Shown piece by piece: positions 27,405 to 38,300 of a stretch of 64,000 bases of DNA; within the stretch, counting starts at the first letter, position 1, and each line of letters opens with the position of its first letter. This DNA comes from Mycobacterium sp. Lineage in GTDB: Bacteria > Actinomycetota > Actinomycetes > Mycobacteriales > Mycobacteriaceae. The stretch spans positions 1 through 64,000 of the forward strand of contig JAGQTV010000102.1 in assembly GCA_020438845.1 (NCBI GenBank), in the 5' to 3' direction. Under the pieces are notes generated by a model, which was not told the DNA's origin, did no database searches, and was given only the letters and a program-made list of their open reading frames with translations. A program made the translations under genes and the position numbers.

Positions 27405-29370
27405 CCGGCTCTCCGCACGCCGGGTTCTTGCGCGGGAGTTCCCTTACAGTCTCCTGACGCGGCTCAGCCTGTGGGTGAGCGTGGGGCTGATCTCGGGCTT
27501 GTGGTTCTGGGGCGCCTGGCAGCGGCGGTGGATCGCCGATGACGGCCTTATCGTGCTGCGGACCGTTCGTAACCTGCTGGCCGGCAACGGTCCGGTGTTC
27601 AACGTCGGCGAGCGGGTGGAGTCCAATACCTCGACGGCGTGGACCTACCTGGTCTACCTCGGGAGCCTCGTTGGCGGCCCGGTGCGGCTTGAATACGTGG
27701 CCCTGGCGCTCTCGCTGATGTTGAGCGTCGCCGGAGTGGCGATGGTGATGCTGGGTGCCGCCCGGTTGTGGGCTCCGAGCCTGGCGGGCAGGCGCGCTGT
27801 GTTTGTGCCGGCCGGTGCGCTGGTCTACATCGCTATCCCGCCGGCTCGTGACTTCGCCACCTCGGGGCTGGAGAACGGGCTGGTGACGGCCTGGTTGGGG
27901 CTGCTGTGGTGGATGATGGTCTGCTGGTCGCAAGCGCCCGCCGGGGATCGGGGCCGTGGGGGACCGTGGTTCACCGCAGGCCTTGCCTTCGTCGCGGGTC
28001 TCAGCGTGCTGGTGCGTCCGGAGTTGGCGCTCATCGGTGGGCTGGCGTTGGTGATGATGCTGATCGCGGCGCGAGGGTGGCGTGAGCGGGTGAGCATCGT
28101 GGTCGCCGGGGGATTGTTGCCGGTCGGCTACCAGATCTTTCGGATGGGCTATTACGGCCTGTTGGTGCCCCAGACCGCGATCGCGAAGGACGCCACCGGA
28201 AGTAAGTGGGACCAGGGCCTGACCTACCTGGGGAACTTCGCGGCCCCTTACGCGTTGTGGCTGCCTCTGGTATTGCTGATCGCCCTGGCCGCCGTACTGT
28301 CGGTAGCCCGGGGATTGTCTCCTCCGGTGCGCGACGGCCGCCGGCTTTTCCGGCGGGTGCAAAGCCCCGGCGCGGTGGTCGGCTTCATGCTGGTCAGTGG
28401 GGTGGTGCAAGCCCTCTACTGGATTCGGCAGGGCGGCGACTTCATGCACGGGCGGGTGTTGTTGGCCCCGGTGTTCTGCCTGCTGGCCCCAATCGCAGTG
28501 ATCCCGATCGCCGTGGCCCCCGCCGTGCACAAGACCGGCAGTTGGTTCACCCGGGAGAAGGGCAACCTACTTGGCGGCGCGGTCGCGGCGCTGTGGCTGG
28601 CCTTGGCCGGCTGGGCGCTGTGGGCGGCGAACTCTCCGGGGATGGGCCGCGACGCCACCCGTGTCACCTACAGCGGCATCGTCGACGAACGGCGTTTCTA
28701 CTCCCAGGCCACCGGACACGCACACCCGCTGACTGCCGCGGACTATCTCGACTATCCGCGCATGCGGGCTGTCTTGGTCGCTATCAACAACACACCGGAC
28801 GGCGCGTTGCTGCTGCCCTCGGGCAACTATGACGTCTGGGACGTTGTCCCGGCCCTGCCCCCTCCGCCGCCGCCGCCGGGGGTCTCGATGGACGACTGGC
28901 GTCGTCAAGTCGCGCCCCACACCGTCTTCTTCACCAACCTCGGAATGCTCGGCATGAACGTCGGGCTCAACACCAGGGTCATCGACCAGATCGGTCTCGC
29001 GAACCCATTGGCCGCTCATACGGCTCGGCTGGAGGACGGCCGCATCGGCCACGACAAGAATCTGTTTCCGGACTGGGCGGTCGCCGAGGGGCCTTGGCTC
29101 AAGGAGCGTCCGTGGATTCCGCAATATCTCGACGAGGGCTGGATCCGGGAGGCGCAGGCGGCGCTGAACTGCCCCGAGACCGAGGAGATGTTGAAGTCGA
29201 TCCGGGACCCCATGACCCGTCCGCGCTTCATCGGCAACCTGCACCGCGCGCTGGAGTTCACCCGCTACCGGATGGACCGGGTACCCGAATTCGAGCTGGC
29301 TCGCTGTGGTCTCCCGGAGCCTGTTGCCGAGACTCCGCCGTACACCGGTCTCCCCGCCACAGGACCCTGA
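27382..29370 (+). CDS. aftB: Terminal beta-1,2-arabinofuranosyltransferase AftB
   Basis: AftB is a GT-C enzyme of the membrane that adds the terminal beta-1,2-arabinofuranose to the arabinan. Conserved landmarks are RRWIADDGLIVLRTVRNLL with the GT-C Asp pair, ERVESNTSTAWTYL, about ten hydrophobic helices to residue 440, and a C-terminal periplasmic domain with the PPPPPPGVSMDDW segment. The TTG at 27382 gives 662 residues and overlaps ubiA by 23 bp. M. tuberculosis AftB is about 627, so the true start may be further in, around residue 30. It ends the glf operon. Confidence 0.93.
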   Translation: MRPSFSLDRLSARRVLAREFPYSLLTRLSLWVSVGLISGLWFWGAWQRRWIADDGLIVLRTVRNLLAGNGPVFNVGERVESNTSTAWTYLVYLGSLVGGPVRLEYVALALSLMLSVAGVAMVMLGAARLWAPSLAGRRAVFVPAGALVYIAIPPARDFATSGLENGLVTAWLGLLWWMMVCWSQAPAGDRGRGGPWFTAGLAFVAGLSVLVRPELALIGGLALVMMLIAARGWRERVSIVVAGGLLPVGYQIFRMGYYGLLVPQTAIAKDATGSKWDQGLTYLGNFAAPYALWLPLVLLIALAAVLSVARGLSPPVRDGRRLFRRVQSPGAVVGFMLVSGVVQALYWIRQGGDFMHGRVLLAPVFCLLAPIAVIPIAVAPAVHKTGSWFTREKGNLLGGAVAALWLALAGWALWAANSPGMGRDATRVTYSGIVDERRFYSQATGHAHPLTAADYLDYPRMRAVLVAINNTPDGALLLPSGNYDVWDVVPALPPPPPPPGVSMDDWRRQVAPHTVFFTNLGMLGMNVGLNTRVIDQIGLANPLAAHTARLEDGRIGHDKNLFPDWAVAEGPWLKERPWIPQYLDEGWIREAQAALNCPETEEMLKSIRDPMTRPRFIGNLHRALEFTRYRMDRVPEFELARCGLPEPVAETPPYTGLPATGP

Positions 29371-29505
29371 TTCAGCTGCGGTTTTGTTTCCCGGAGCCCG
29401 CTGTGACGGTAATGCTTCGGCCCCTCTGAGGCGCTAGATGGATTCGAAGGTAGCGGCCGAATTGTGGTTGACTACCGGGGCATCGCGGCCCGGATCATTC
29501 CGTGA

Positions 29506-30570
<1,065 letters not shown>

Positions 30571-30635
30571 CCCATTCCGGCCCATTACCGGACCCGCCGG
30601 GGAGTCGGTGTGATTCACTACTTGGCGGCTGGCCT

Positions 30636-30653
30636 CACTTCGACCCCGAAGTG
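30636..30653 (+). terminator. Hairpin between fbpA and mpt51
   Basis: CACTTCG (30636-30642) pairs perfectly with CGAAGTG (30647-30653) across a four-base loop. It sits 66 bp after the fbpA stop and 44 bp before mpt51. It may attenuate or terminate fbpA transcription or stabilise the mRNA. There is no T-run. Confidence 0.35.
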
Positions 30654-30696
30654 TGGTGCGGCCTCCTAACCGGCTTGGGGTTGACGTGAGGTGGGT

Positions 30697-31599
30697 ATGA
30701 GCAGTCTGGTGAAGCTGTTCCGGGTCGTGGGTGCTGCCACCCTGGCACTGGGCGTCTGGGGCGCGACCGTGGTCGACAAGGCTCCGGTTGCCAGAGCCGC
30801 CGGCTTCGAGACCCTGATGGTGCCGTCGGCGGCGATGGGACGCGACATCCCGGTCGCATTCCAGGGCGGCGGTCCGCATGCGGTCGTGCTGCTGGACGCC
30901 TTCAACGCCGGTCCGGACGTCAGCAACTGGGTGACCGCGGGCAACGCGATGAACACCCTCGCCGGATCAGGCATGTCGGTGGCTGCGCCAGCCGGTGGGG
31001 CCTACAGCATGTACACCAACTGGGAGCTCGACGGCAGCAAGCAGTGGGAGACGTTCCTGGCTGACGAATTGCCCAACTGGCTTGCTGCGAACAGGGGGAT
31101 CGCCCCCAGCCGGAATGCGATCGTCGGCGTCTCCCAAGGCGGAACCGCCGCGCTGACGATGGCGGCCTTCCACCCGGATCGCTACATCTACGCCGGTACG
31201 ATGTCAGGCTTCCTGAACCCGTCCGACACGCAGACCAACGGCGTCATCTCCAACGCCATAAACGGCGGCGGTGCGAACATCGACGCGATGTGGGGCGCGC
31301 CGCAGTTGGGCCGGTGGAAGTGGCACGACCCCAACGTGCACATCAATCTTCTCGTCCAGAACAACACTCGCCTGTGGGTGTTCAGCCCGCTCAACGTCAG
31401 CTGCGGTGATCCCGGCGCGATGGGTGGCGGGGATTGTGCCGTCGCGCAGGGCAGCAACCGCATCTTCTACTCGCACTACCGGTCGAACGGAGGCCACAAC
31501 GGCCACTTCGATATCACCGGGGGCGGCGGCCACGACTGGGGTACCTGGGCGGCTCAACTGGGGGCGATGTCCGGCGATATTGCGGCCGTCGCCCGGTAG
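30697..31599 (+). CDS. mpt51: MPT51/FbpD-type antigen 85 paralogue
   Basis: This 300-residue secreted alpha/beta hydrolase-fold protein has a signal peptide to about residue 36 (VARAA). It is shorter than antigen 85 and aligns with MPT51. In M. tuberculosis MPT51 the nucleophile position is Ala, from memory (GAAQGG). Here it is Ser146 in GVSQGG, and the His position is filled by His279 in GGHDWGTW. I find no residue matching the antigen 85 glutamate. The ATG at 30697 is preferred to GTG 30691 because GAGG lies 5 nt before it. Activity is unknown; a carbohydrate-binding or residual acyltransferase role is possible. Confidence 0.9.
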   Translation: MSSLVKLFRVVGAATLALGVWGATVVDKAPVARAAGFETLMVPSAAMGRDIPVAFQGGGPHAVVLLDAFNAGPDVSNWVTAGNAMNTLAGSGMSVAAPAGGAYSMYTNWELDGSKQWETFLADELPNWLAANRGIAPSRNAIVGVSQGGTAALTMAAFHPDRYIYAGTMSGFLNPSDTQTNGVISNAINGGGANIDAMWGAPQLGRWKWHDPNVHINLLVQNNTRLWVFSPLNVSCGDPGAMGGGDCAVAQGSNRIFYSHYRSNGGHNGHFDITGGGGHDWGTWAAQLGAMSGDIAAVAR

Positions 31600-31621
31600 C
31601 AAATTCCCGACTAGTGGAGTT

Positions 31622-32170
31622 ATGACCGTCAAGCGGTACTGTGGAGATGTGCAACGGTCCGACCGCGGTGGGCTCAGCAAACGGCTATTAGGTGTTGTCC
31701 GCCGGTCCTCCGGCGGGCCGCCGCAAGGCTGGCTGGTCCTTGGTTTCATGGCGCCGACTGCATGGCTGTTGACCGCCTGTGGGTCCGGGGCTGATCTGCT
31801 CAGCAGTGTTGCGCTGCCTTCCCAGCAAACCGCCGGCATTGTTGGTGGTGTCGACGCCGAAATGGCGACCTCGCCCGCCGCCCAATCCGGTCTGCTCCAG
31901 GTGACTCCGGCCCAGCGCGGATATCTCGATGCCCTGACGGCTGCGGGCATCCACCCGTCCAGCGAGTTGCGCGCGTTGAGCATCGGTTCGTACATCTGCC
32001 AGGCCCGTGCCGCCGGCCGCAACGGTCATGCGGTTTGGGACTACGTCGCCCCCATGGTGCGCAGCGACGTTGCCGACGCCCATGCCGCGGCTCCGCAGTC
32101 GGCCGCGACCCCGCTGGCCGACGTGGCCATAGCCGACTACATCCGCATCGCGACCGAACGGCTCTGCTGA
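31622..32170 (+). CDS. DUF732-type lipoprotein
   Basis: This 182-residue protein starts at ATG 31622. The N-terminus is unusually long and basic before the hydrophobic stretch [13 protein letters not shown], whose TAC is a lipobox-like cleavage site at about residue 52. The rest has the DUF732 layout, [10 protein letters not shown] followed by a conserved helix, an IGSYICQAR motif and a terminal cysteine (ERLC), so one disulfide is likely. It lies between mpt51 and culp6, whose start is 4 bp downstream. Function is unknown; exported small DUF732 proteins are common in mycobacteria. Confidence 0.75.
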   Translation: MTVKRYCGDVQRSDRGGLSKRLLGVVRRSSGGPPQGWLVLGFMAPTAWLLTACGSGADLLSSVALPSQQTAGIVGGVDAEMATSPAAQSGLLQVTPAQRGYLDALTAAGIHPSSELRALSIGSYICQARAAGRNGHAVWDYVAPMVRSDVADAHAAAPQSAATPLADVAIADYIRIATERLC

Positions 32171-32174
32171 CAGC

Positions 32175-33239
32175 ATGGCCAGAGGCACCAACGGCCGGAC
32201 CACCAGCCGCTCTGGTGGTCAGCCCAAGACCCAAACAGCCACGCGCCGCCGCCGCCACCGCATCCTGGCCCTGGCCGCCGCCGCGACGGTCGCCGTGGTG
32301 GTCGGGCTCGTCGTGGCGATCATCGTCATCGTCGTGCGTCGTCCGGCGCCGCCCCAACCGGGGGCGTTCCCACCCACGGCCGTGCCGCCTACATCCCAGC
32401 CGGGCGGCACGAAGCCACGGCCGGCATATCAGGACGCCAGCTGCCCGGACGTCGACGTCGTCGCGATTCCCGGCACCTGGGAGTCGTCCCCCAGTGACGA
32501 TCCGCTGAACCCGACGCAGTTCCCGATCGCCCTGCTGCTCAACGTAACCAGGCCGCTGATGGACGAATTCGGCCGGGACCGGGTCGAGGTGTACACCGTC
32601 CCCTACACCGCCCAGTTCCACAATCCGCTGACCGCGGACAAGCAGATGTCCTACAACGACAGCCGTGCCGAGGGAACCGCGGCGGCGGTGCGCGCGATGA
32701 CCGCAATGAACGAGCGCTGTCCGCTGACCAGCTACGTGATCGTCGGCTTCTCCCAGGGTGCGGTGATCGCCGGTGACCTGGCCAGCGACATCGGCAACGG
32801 ACGCGGTCCAGTCGACGAGGACCTCGTGCTGGGCGTCACCTTGATCGCAGACGGACGCCGTCAGCCGGGGGTGGGCCAGGAGGTAGGGCCCAATCCCCTG
32901 GGGCAGGGTGCGGAGATCACTCTGAAGGAGGTCCCGACGTTGGCGACCCTCGGTCTGACGATGAGCGGAGAACGGGCCGGTGGCTTCGGGGCGCTCAACA
33001 ACCGCACGTATCAGATCTGTGCGCCCGGCGACTTGATCTGCTCGGCGCCACAGTCGGCGTTCAACATCGCCAACTTGCCCCGGACCCTGGAAGTGCTGGC
33101 CAGCGGCGCCGGCCAACCGGTTCACGCGATGTACAACACCCCGGAGTTCTGGAACGTCGATGGCCAGACCGCCACAGCCTGGACTCTGAATTGGGCTCGT
33201 GGCCTCATCGACAACGCACCTCACCCACCGCACGGCTGA
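32175..33239 (+). CDS. culp6: Cutinase-like phospholipase/thioesterase Culp6 (Rv3802c-like)
   Basis: This essential cell-envelope hydrolase has reported phospholipase and thioesterase activity linked to mycolic acid metabolism. The 354-residue protein has a basic N-tail, a membrane anchor ([21 protein letters not shown]), and then a Pro-rich spacer. The cutinase domain carries the nucleophile Ser193 in GFSQGA; the catalytic Asp and His lie in the [10 protein letters not shown] and PVHAMYN regions. Disulfide cysteines flank these motifs. It precedes fadD32 by 207 bp. The position in the fbpA-pks13 cluster matches Rv3802c. Confidence 0.95.
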   Translation: MARGTNGRTTSRSGGQPKTQTATRRRRHRILALAAAATVAVVVGLVVAIIVIVVRRPAPPQPGAFPPTAVPPTSQPGGTKPRPAYQDASCPDVDVVAIPGTWESSPSDDPLNPTQFPIALLLNVTRPLMDEFGRDRVEVYTVPYTAQFHNPLTADKQMSYNDSRAEGTAAAVRAMTAMNERCPLTSYVIVGFSQGAVIAGDLASDIGNGRGPVDEDLVLGVTLIADGRRQPGVGQEVGPNPLGQGAEITLKEVPTLATLGLTMSGERAGGFGALNNRTYQICAPGDLICSAPQSAFNIANLPRTLEVLASGAGQPVHAMYNTPEFWNVDGQTATAWTLNWARGLIDNAPHPPHG

Positions 33240-33446
33240 CCGGTTTCGGCGGCTGGCCCGGCGATTTTGCCACTCCGGTGGTCGGGGCATAACATTAAGA
33301 AGAAATTAAGACTGAGACGACCCGGTCAGGCGACTGGCATCGGTACCATCTGTGGGGTTTGGTGCCACGACCAGGGGGACCGGTGGTGCCGCGAACCAGC
33401 CCGCGCCGCGGGCTCGCGACAGACCGTGTTCTGACAGGAGAATGGT

Positions 33447-35339
33447 ATGCCGTTCCACAACCCGTTCATCAAGAACGGTCGCATCACCTTCCCCGAAGGC
33501 GCCAGCCTGGTCAAGCACGTCGAGCGATGGGCCAAGGTCCGTGGCGACAAACTCGCCTACCGCTTCCTGGACTTCTCCACCGAGCGCGACGGAGTTGCTC
33601 GTGACCTGCACTGGGCCGACTTCGGTGCCCGCAACCGCGCGATCGGAGCCCGGTTGCAGCAGGTCACCGAGCCCGGGGATCGGGTTGCCATCCTGTGCCC
33701 GCAGAACTTGGAGTACCTGGTGGCGTTCTTCGGCACGCTGTACTCCGGGCGTATCGCGGTGCCGTTGTTCGACCCGTCCGAGCCCGGCCATGTGGGCCGT
33801 CTGCACGCGGTGCTCGACGACTGCAAGCCCTCGGCGATTCTGACCACTACCGAAGCAGCCGAGGGCGTGCGGAAGTTCTTCCGAACCCGGCCCGCCAAGG
33901 AACGTCCTCGCGTCATCGCAGTCGACGCGGTGCCGGTGGAAGTGGGCAGCACCTGGGAGCACATCGACACCGTCAACGAAGACACGATCGCCTACCTGCA
34001 GTACACCTCAGGTTCCACTCGAATCCCGACCGGCGTTCAGATCACCCACCTGAATCTCGCAACCAACGTCGTCCAGGTAATCGAGGCCCTCGAGGGCGAG
34101 GAGGGCGACCGCGGTGTCAGCTGGCTGCCGTTCTTCCACGACATGGGCCTGATCACCGCGTTGCTGTCGCCGATGATCGGCCACTATTTCACCTTCATGA
34201 CGCCGGCCGCCTTCGTCCGCCGGCCCGGCCGCTGGATCCGCGAGATAGCCCGTAAGCCGGGAGACACCGGCGGCACCATCTCGGTGGCCCCGAACTTCGC
34301 CTTCGACCACGCCGCCGCGCGAGGCGTGCCCAAGGACGGCGAAGAGCCGCTGGACCTCTCCAACGTCAAAGCCATCCTCAACGGCAGCGAGCCAATCTCG
34401 GCGGCCACGGTACGTCGGTTCAACGAGGCGTTCGGCCCGTTCGGCTTCCAGCCGAAGGCCATCAAGCCGTCCTACGGACTGGCCGAGGCGACCCTGTTCG
34501 TGTCGACCACACCGTCCGCCGAGGAGCCGACCATCATCTCGGTGGACCGCGACGAACTCAACGCCGGCCGCTTCGTCCCGGTGCCCGATGACTCGCCGGG
34601 CGCGGTCGCGCAGGCCGGCGCAGGCAAGATCGGTGTCGGCGAGTGGACGGTGATCGTCGACTACGAGGCTGCCAGCGAACTGCCCGACGGCCAGATCGGT
34701 GAGATCTGGATCAGCGGCCAGAACATGGGCACCGGTTACTGGGGCAAGCCCGAGGAGACGGTCGCGACGTTCCAGAACATCCTCAAGTCGCGCACCAGCC
34801 CATCACACGCAGAGGGCGCGGCCGACGACGCCACCTGGGTTCGTACCGGAGATCTGGGCGCCTACCACGACGGCGAGTTGTACATCACCGGCCGCACCAA
34901 GGACCTGGTGATCATCGACGGCCGCAACCACTATCCGCAGGATCTGGAGTACTCGGCGCAGGAGGCAACCAAGGCGGTTCGTACCGGGTTCGTGGCGGCG
35001 TTCTCGGTACCGGCGAACCAACTTCCCGACGAGGTGTTCGCCGACGCCCATGCCGGCATCAAACGCAATCCCGACGACTCTTCCGAGCAGTTGGTGATCG
35101 TGGCGGAGCGGGCTGCGGGCTCGCACAAGCTGGAACTTGGCCCGGTGGTCGACGACATCCGCGCCGCCATCGCGGTGCGTCACGGTGTGACTGTGCGCGA
35201 CGTTCTGCTCACCGCCGCCGGTGCGATCCCGCGCACCTCCAGCGGCAAGATCGGCCGGCGTGCCTGCCGGTCGGCATACCTGGACGGCAGCCTGCGGTCC
35301 GGGAAGGTGGCCAACGCCTTCCCGGACGCGTCGGACTGA
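33447..35339 (+). CDS. fadD32: Long-chain fatty-acid AMP ligase FadD32
   Basis: FadD32 adenylates meromycolic acid and loads it on Pks13's N-terminal ACP. The 630-residue protein has the ANL core: [19 protein letters not shown] (A3-type motif), [19 protein letters not shown], the [23 protein letters not shown] hinge and [11 protein letters not shown] with the catalytic Lys. It starts at ATG after AGGAG. The upstream 207 bp (33240-33446) contain an AT-rich TAACATTAAGAAGAAATTAAG element that may belong to the promoter. It ends 26 bp before pks13, so co-expression is expected. Confidence 0.97.
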   Translation: MPFHNPFIKNGRITFPEGASLVKHVERWAKVRGDKLAYRFLDFSTERDGVARDLHWADFGARNRAIGARLQQVTEPGDRVAILCPQNLEYLVAFFGTLYSGRIAVPLFDPSEPGHVGRLHAVLDDCKPSAILTTTEAAEGVRKFFRTRPAKERPRVIAVDAVPVEVGSTWEHIDTVNEDTIAYLQYTSGSTRIPTGVQITHLNLATNVVQVIEALEGEEGDRGVSWLPFFHDMGLITALLSPMIGHYFTFMTPAAFVRRPGRWIREIARKPGDTGGTISVAPNFAFDHAAARGVPKDGEEPLDLSNVKAILNGSEPISAATVRRFNEAFGPFGFQPKAIKPSYGLAEATLFVSTTPSAEEPTIISVDRDELNAGRFVPVPDDSPGAVAQAGAGKIGVGEWTVIVDYEAASELPDGQIGEIWISGQNMGTGYWGKPEETVATFQNILKSRTSPSHAEGAADDATWVRTGDLGAYHDGELYITGRTKDLVIIDGRNHYPQDLEYSAQEATKAVRTGFVAAFSVPANQLPDEVFADAHAGIKRNPDDSSEQLVIVAERAAGSHKLELGPVVDDIRAAIAVRHGVTVRDVLLTAAGAIPRTSSGKIGRRACRSAYLDGSLRSGKVANAFPDASD

Positions 35340-35365
35340 CCTGGAAGTTTCGCCTGGAAGGCCAC

Positions 35366-38300
35366 ATGTCTGAATCAGATGCCCCGATCACGATCGCTCC
35401 CGAAAAGGAGCTGACGGCGCCGCGCACCGAGATGTCCGTGCCGGAAATGCGGGAGTGGCTGCGCAACTGGGTGGCCAACGCCACCGGGCAGGCACCCGGT
35501 TCGATCGACGAGTCCGTTCCGATGGTCGAGCTCGGGTTGTCCTCGCGCGATGCGGTCGCGATGGCAAGCGACATCGAGGACTTGACCGGGGTCACCCTGA
35601 CGGCGACGGTGGCGTTCCGCCATCCCACCATCGAGGCGCTGGCAACAGTGATCGTGGAGGGCGAGCCAGAACTCGAGGCCGTTGAGGAGGGTGAGGACTG
35701 GAGCCGCACCGGTGAGCTCGACGAAGGAATCGCGAACATCGCCATTGTGGGCCTGGCCACCCGCTTCCCCGGCGACATGAACACCCCCGACCAGATGTGG
35801 GAGGCCCTGCTCGAGGGGCGGGACGCCATCACCGACCTGCCGGACGGCCGCTGGGCGGAGTTCATGGAGGAGCCGAGGCTGGCAGAGCGGATCGCCAAGG
35901 CCCGCACTCGCGGCGGCTACCTCAAGGATCTCAAGGGCTTCGACGCCGAATTCTTCGCCCTGTCGAAGATGGAAGCCGACAACATGGATCCGCAGCAGCG
36001 GATGGCACTCGAGCTGACCTGGGAGGCACTGGAGAACGCCCGGATCCCGGCGTCGGCGCTGCGCGGTGAGAGCGTCGGCGTTTATGTCGGCAGTTCCACC
36101 AACGACTACAGCTACCTGGCGATGATGGACCCGCGCACCGCGCATCCCTATGCCATCACCGGAACCGCCAGTTCGATCATCGCCAACCGGGTGTCCTACT
36201 TCTACGACTTCCGCGGTCCGTCCGTGGCCGTTGACACAGCCTGTTCATCCTCCCTGGTGGCGGTGCACTCCGGGGTGCAGGCGCTGCGCTCCGGTGAGGC
36301 CGACGTTGTGGTGGCCGGCGGGGTGAATGCGCTGGTGACCCCCGCAGTGACCCTCGGTTTCGACGAGGTCGGGGGCGTTTTGGCCGCGGACGGCCGGATC
36401 AAGTCGTTCAGTTCCGACGCCGACGGCTACGCCCGTTCCGAGGGTGGGGGCATGCTGGTGCTAAAGCGGTTGGCCGACGCTCGCCGCGACGGTGACGACA
36501 TCATCGCGGTGATCGCCGGCAGTGCGATCAACCACGACGGCCGTTCCAACGGCATGCTCGCGCCGAATCCCGATGCGCAGGCCGAGGTCTTGCGTAAGGC
36601 CTATCGAGACGCCGGGATCAATCCGCGCACCGTGGACTACATCGAGGCGCACGGCACCGGCACCATCCTGGGCGATCCGATCGAAGCCGACGCGCTGGGA
36701 CGGGTGGTGGGCCGGGGCCGGTCGGTCGATCAACCGGCGCTGCTGGGCGCGGTGAAGTCCAATGTCGGCCATCTGGAGTCGGCGGCCGGAGCGGCCAGCC
36801 TCGCCAAAGTGGCTTTGTCCTTACGCAACAACAAGATTCCCCCGTCGATCAACTATGCGGGCCCGAATCCCTACATCGATTTCGCCGGTGTTCACCTGAA
36901 GGTTGCCGACACCGTTACCGAATGGCCGCGGTACAGCGGGCATGCCGTCGCCGGGGTGTCCGGCTTCGGCTTCGGTGGCGCCAACGCACACTTGGTGTTG
37001 CGCGAGTTGCTGCCCGAGGACCTCGTCGAGCCCGAACCGGAACCCGAGGCGGAACCGGAGAAGCCGTCGGCAGAGGCCAACGCCGTCTACGTCGGCGGGG
37101 TACGGATGGACGAATACGGCGAATTCATCGATGACGACGAAGACGAGTACGACGAGAGCCCTTCCTATGGTGAGGATTCCGAGCCAGAGCTTCCGGGCCT
37201 GACCGATGAGGCCGTGCGGCTGATCGAAGTGGCGCGCGAGGAACTCGAGGCGGCCGAACCGCACACACCGGTTGTGCCGCTGGCGGTGTCAGGCTTCCTG
37301 ACCTCCCGGAAACGTACCGCCGCGGCTGAGTTGGCGGACTGGATCGACAGCCCGGCAGGCCGTGCCGCGTCGCTGGAGTCCATCGGCCGGGCACTGTCGC
37401 GGCGTAATCACGGCCGCTCCCGTGCCGTGGTGATGGCCCACGATCACGACGAGGCCGTCAAAGGCCTGCGGGCGCTCGCCGAGGGCAAGCAGAACCCCCT
37501 GGTCTTTGCCGCTGACGGCCCGGTGACCAGTGGCCCGGTCTGGGTGCTGGCCGGCTTCGGTGCCCAGCACCGCAAGATGGGCAAGAGCCTGTACCTGCGC
37601 GACGAGGTCTTCGCCGAGTGGATCAACAAGGTGGACAGCCTCATTCAGGACGAACGCGGGTACTCGATCCTCGAACTCATCCTCGACGACTCGGTTGACT
37701 ACACCGACGACACCTGCGAGTACCCCATCGAAGTGGTGCAGTTGGTCATCTTCGCGATCCAGATCGCCCTCGGTGAACTTCTCAAGCATCACGGCGCAAA
37801 ACCCGCTGCGGTGGTTGGGCAATCGCTCGGTGAAGCGGCGGCGGCCTACTTCGCCGGGGGGTTGTCGCTGGCTGATGCCACCCGGACCATTTGCGCGCGT
37901 TCCCATCTGATGGGCGAGGGCGAGGCGATGCTGTTCGGCGAGTACATCCGGCTGATGGCCCTGGTCGAATACTCGGCCGAGGAGATCAAAACGGTGTTCT
38001 CCGACTTCCCCGACCTCGAGGTGTGCGTGTACGCCGCGCCGACCCAGACTGTCATCGGCGGGCCGCCGGCCCAGGTCGATGCGATCATCGAGCGCTGCGA
38101 GCAGGAGGGCAAGTTCGCCCGCAAATTCCAGACCAAGGGCGCCAGCCACACCACACAGATGGACCCACTGCTGGGCGAACTCGCGGCCGAACTGCAGGGC
38201 ATCTCCCCGCAGCCGTTGAAGATCGGCTACTTCTCCACCGTTCACGAGGGCAGCTACGTGCGCCCCGGCGAGGTCATCCACGATGTCGACTACTGGAAGA

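Noticed and set aside
27259-28530. 423-codon minus-strand frame over ubiA and aftB
   Set aside because: Composition is His/Gln/Arg-rich as expected for antisense of GC-rich coding DNA.
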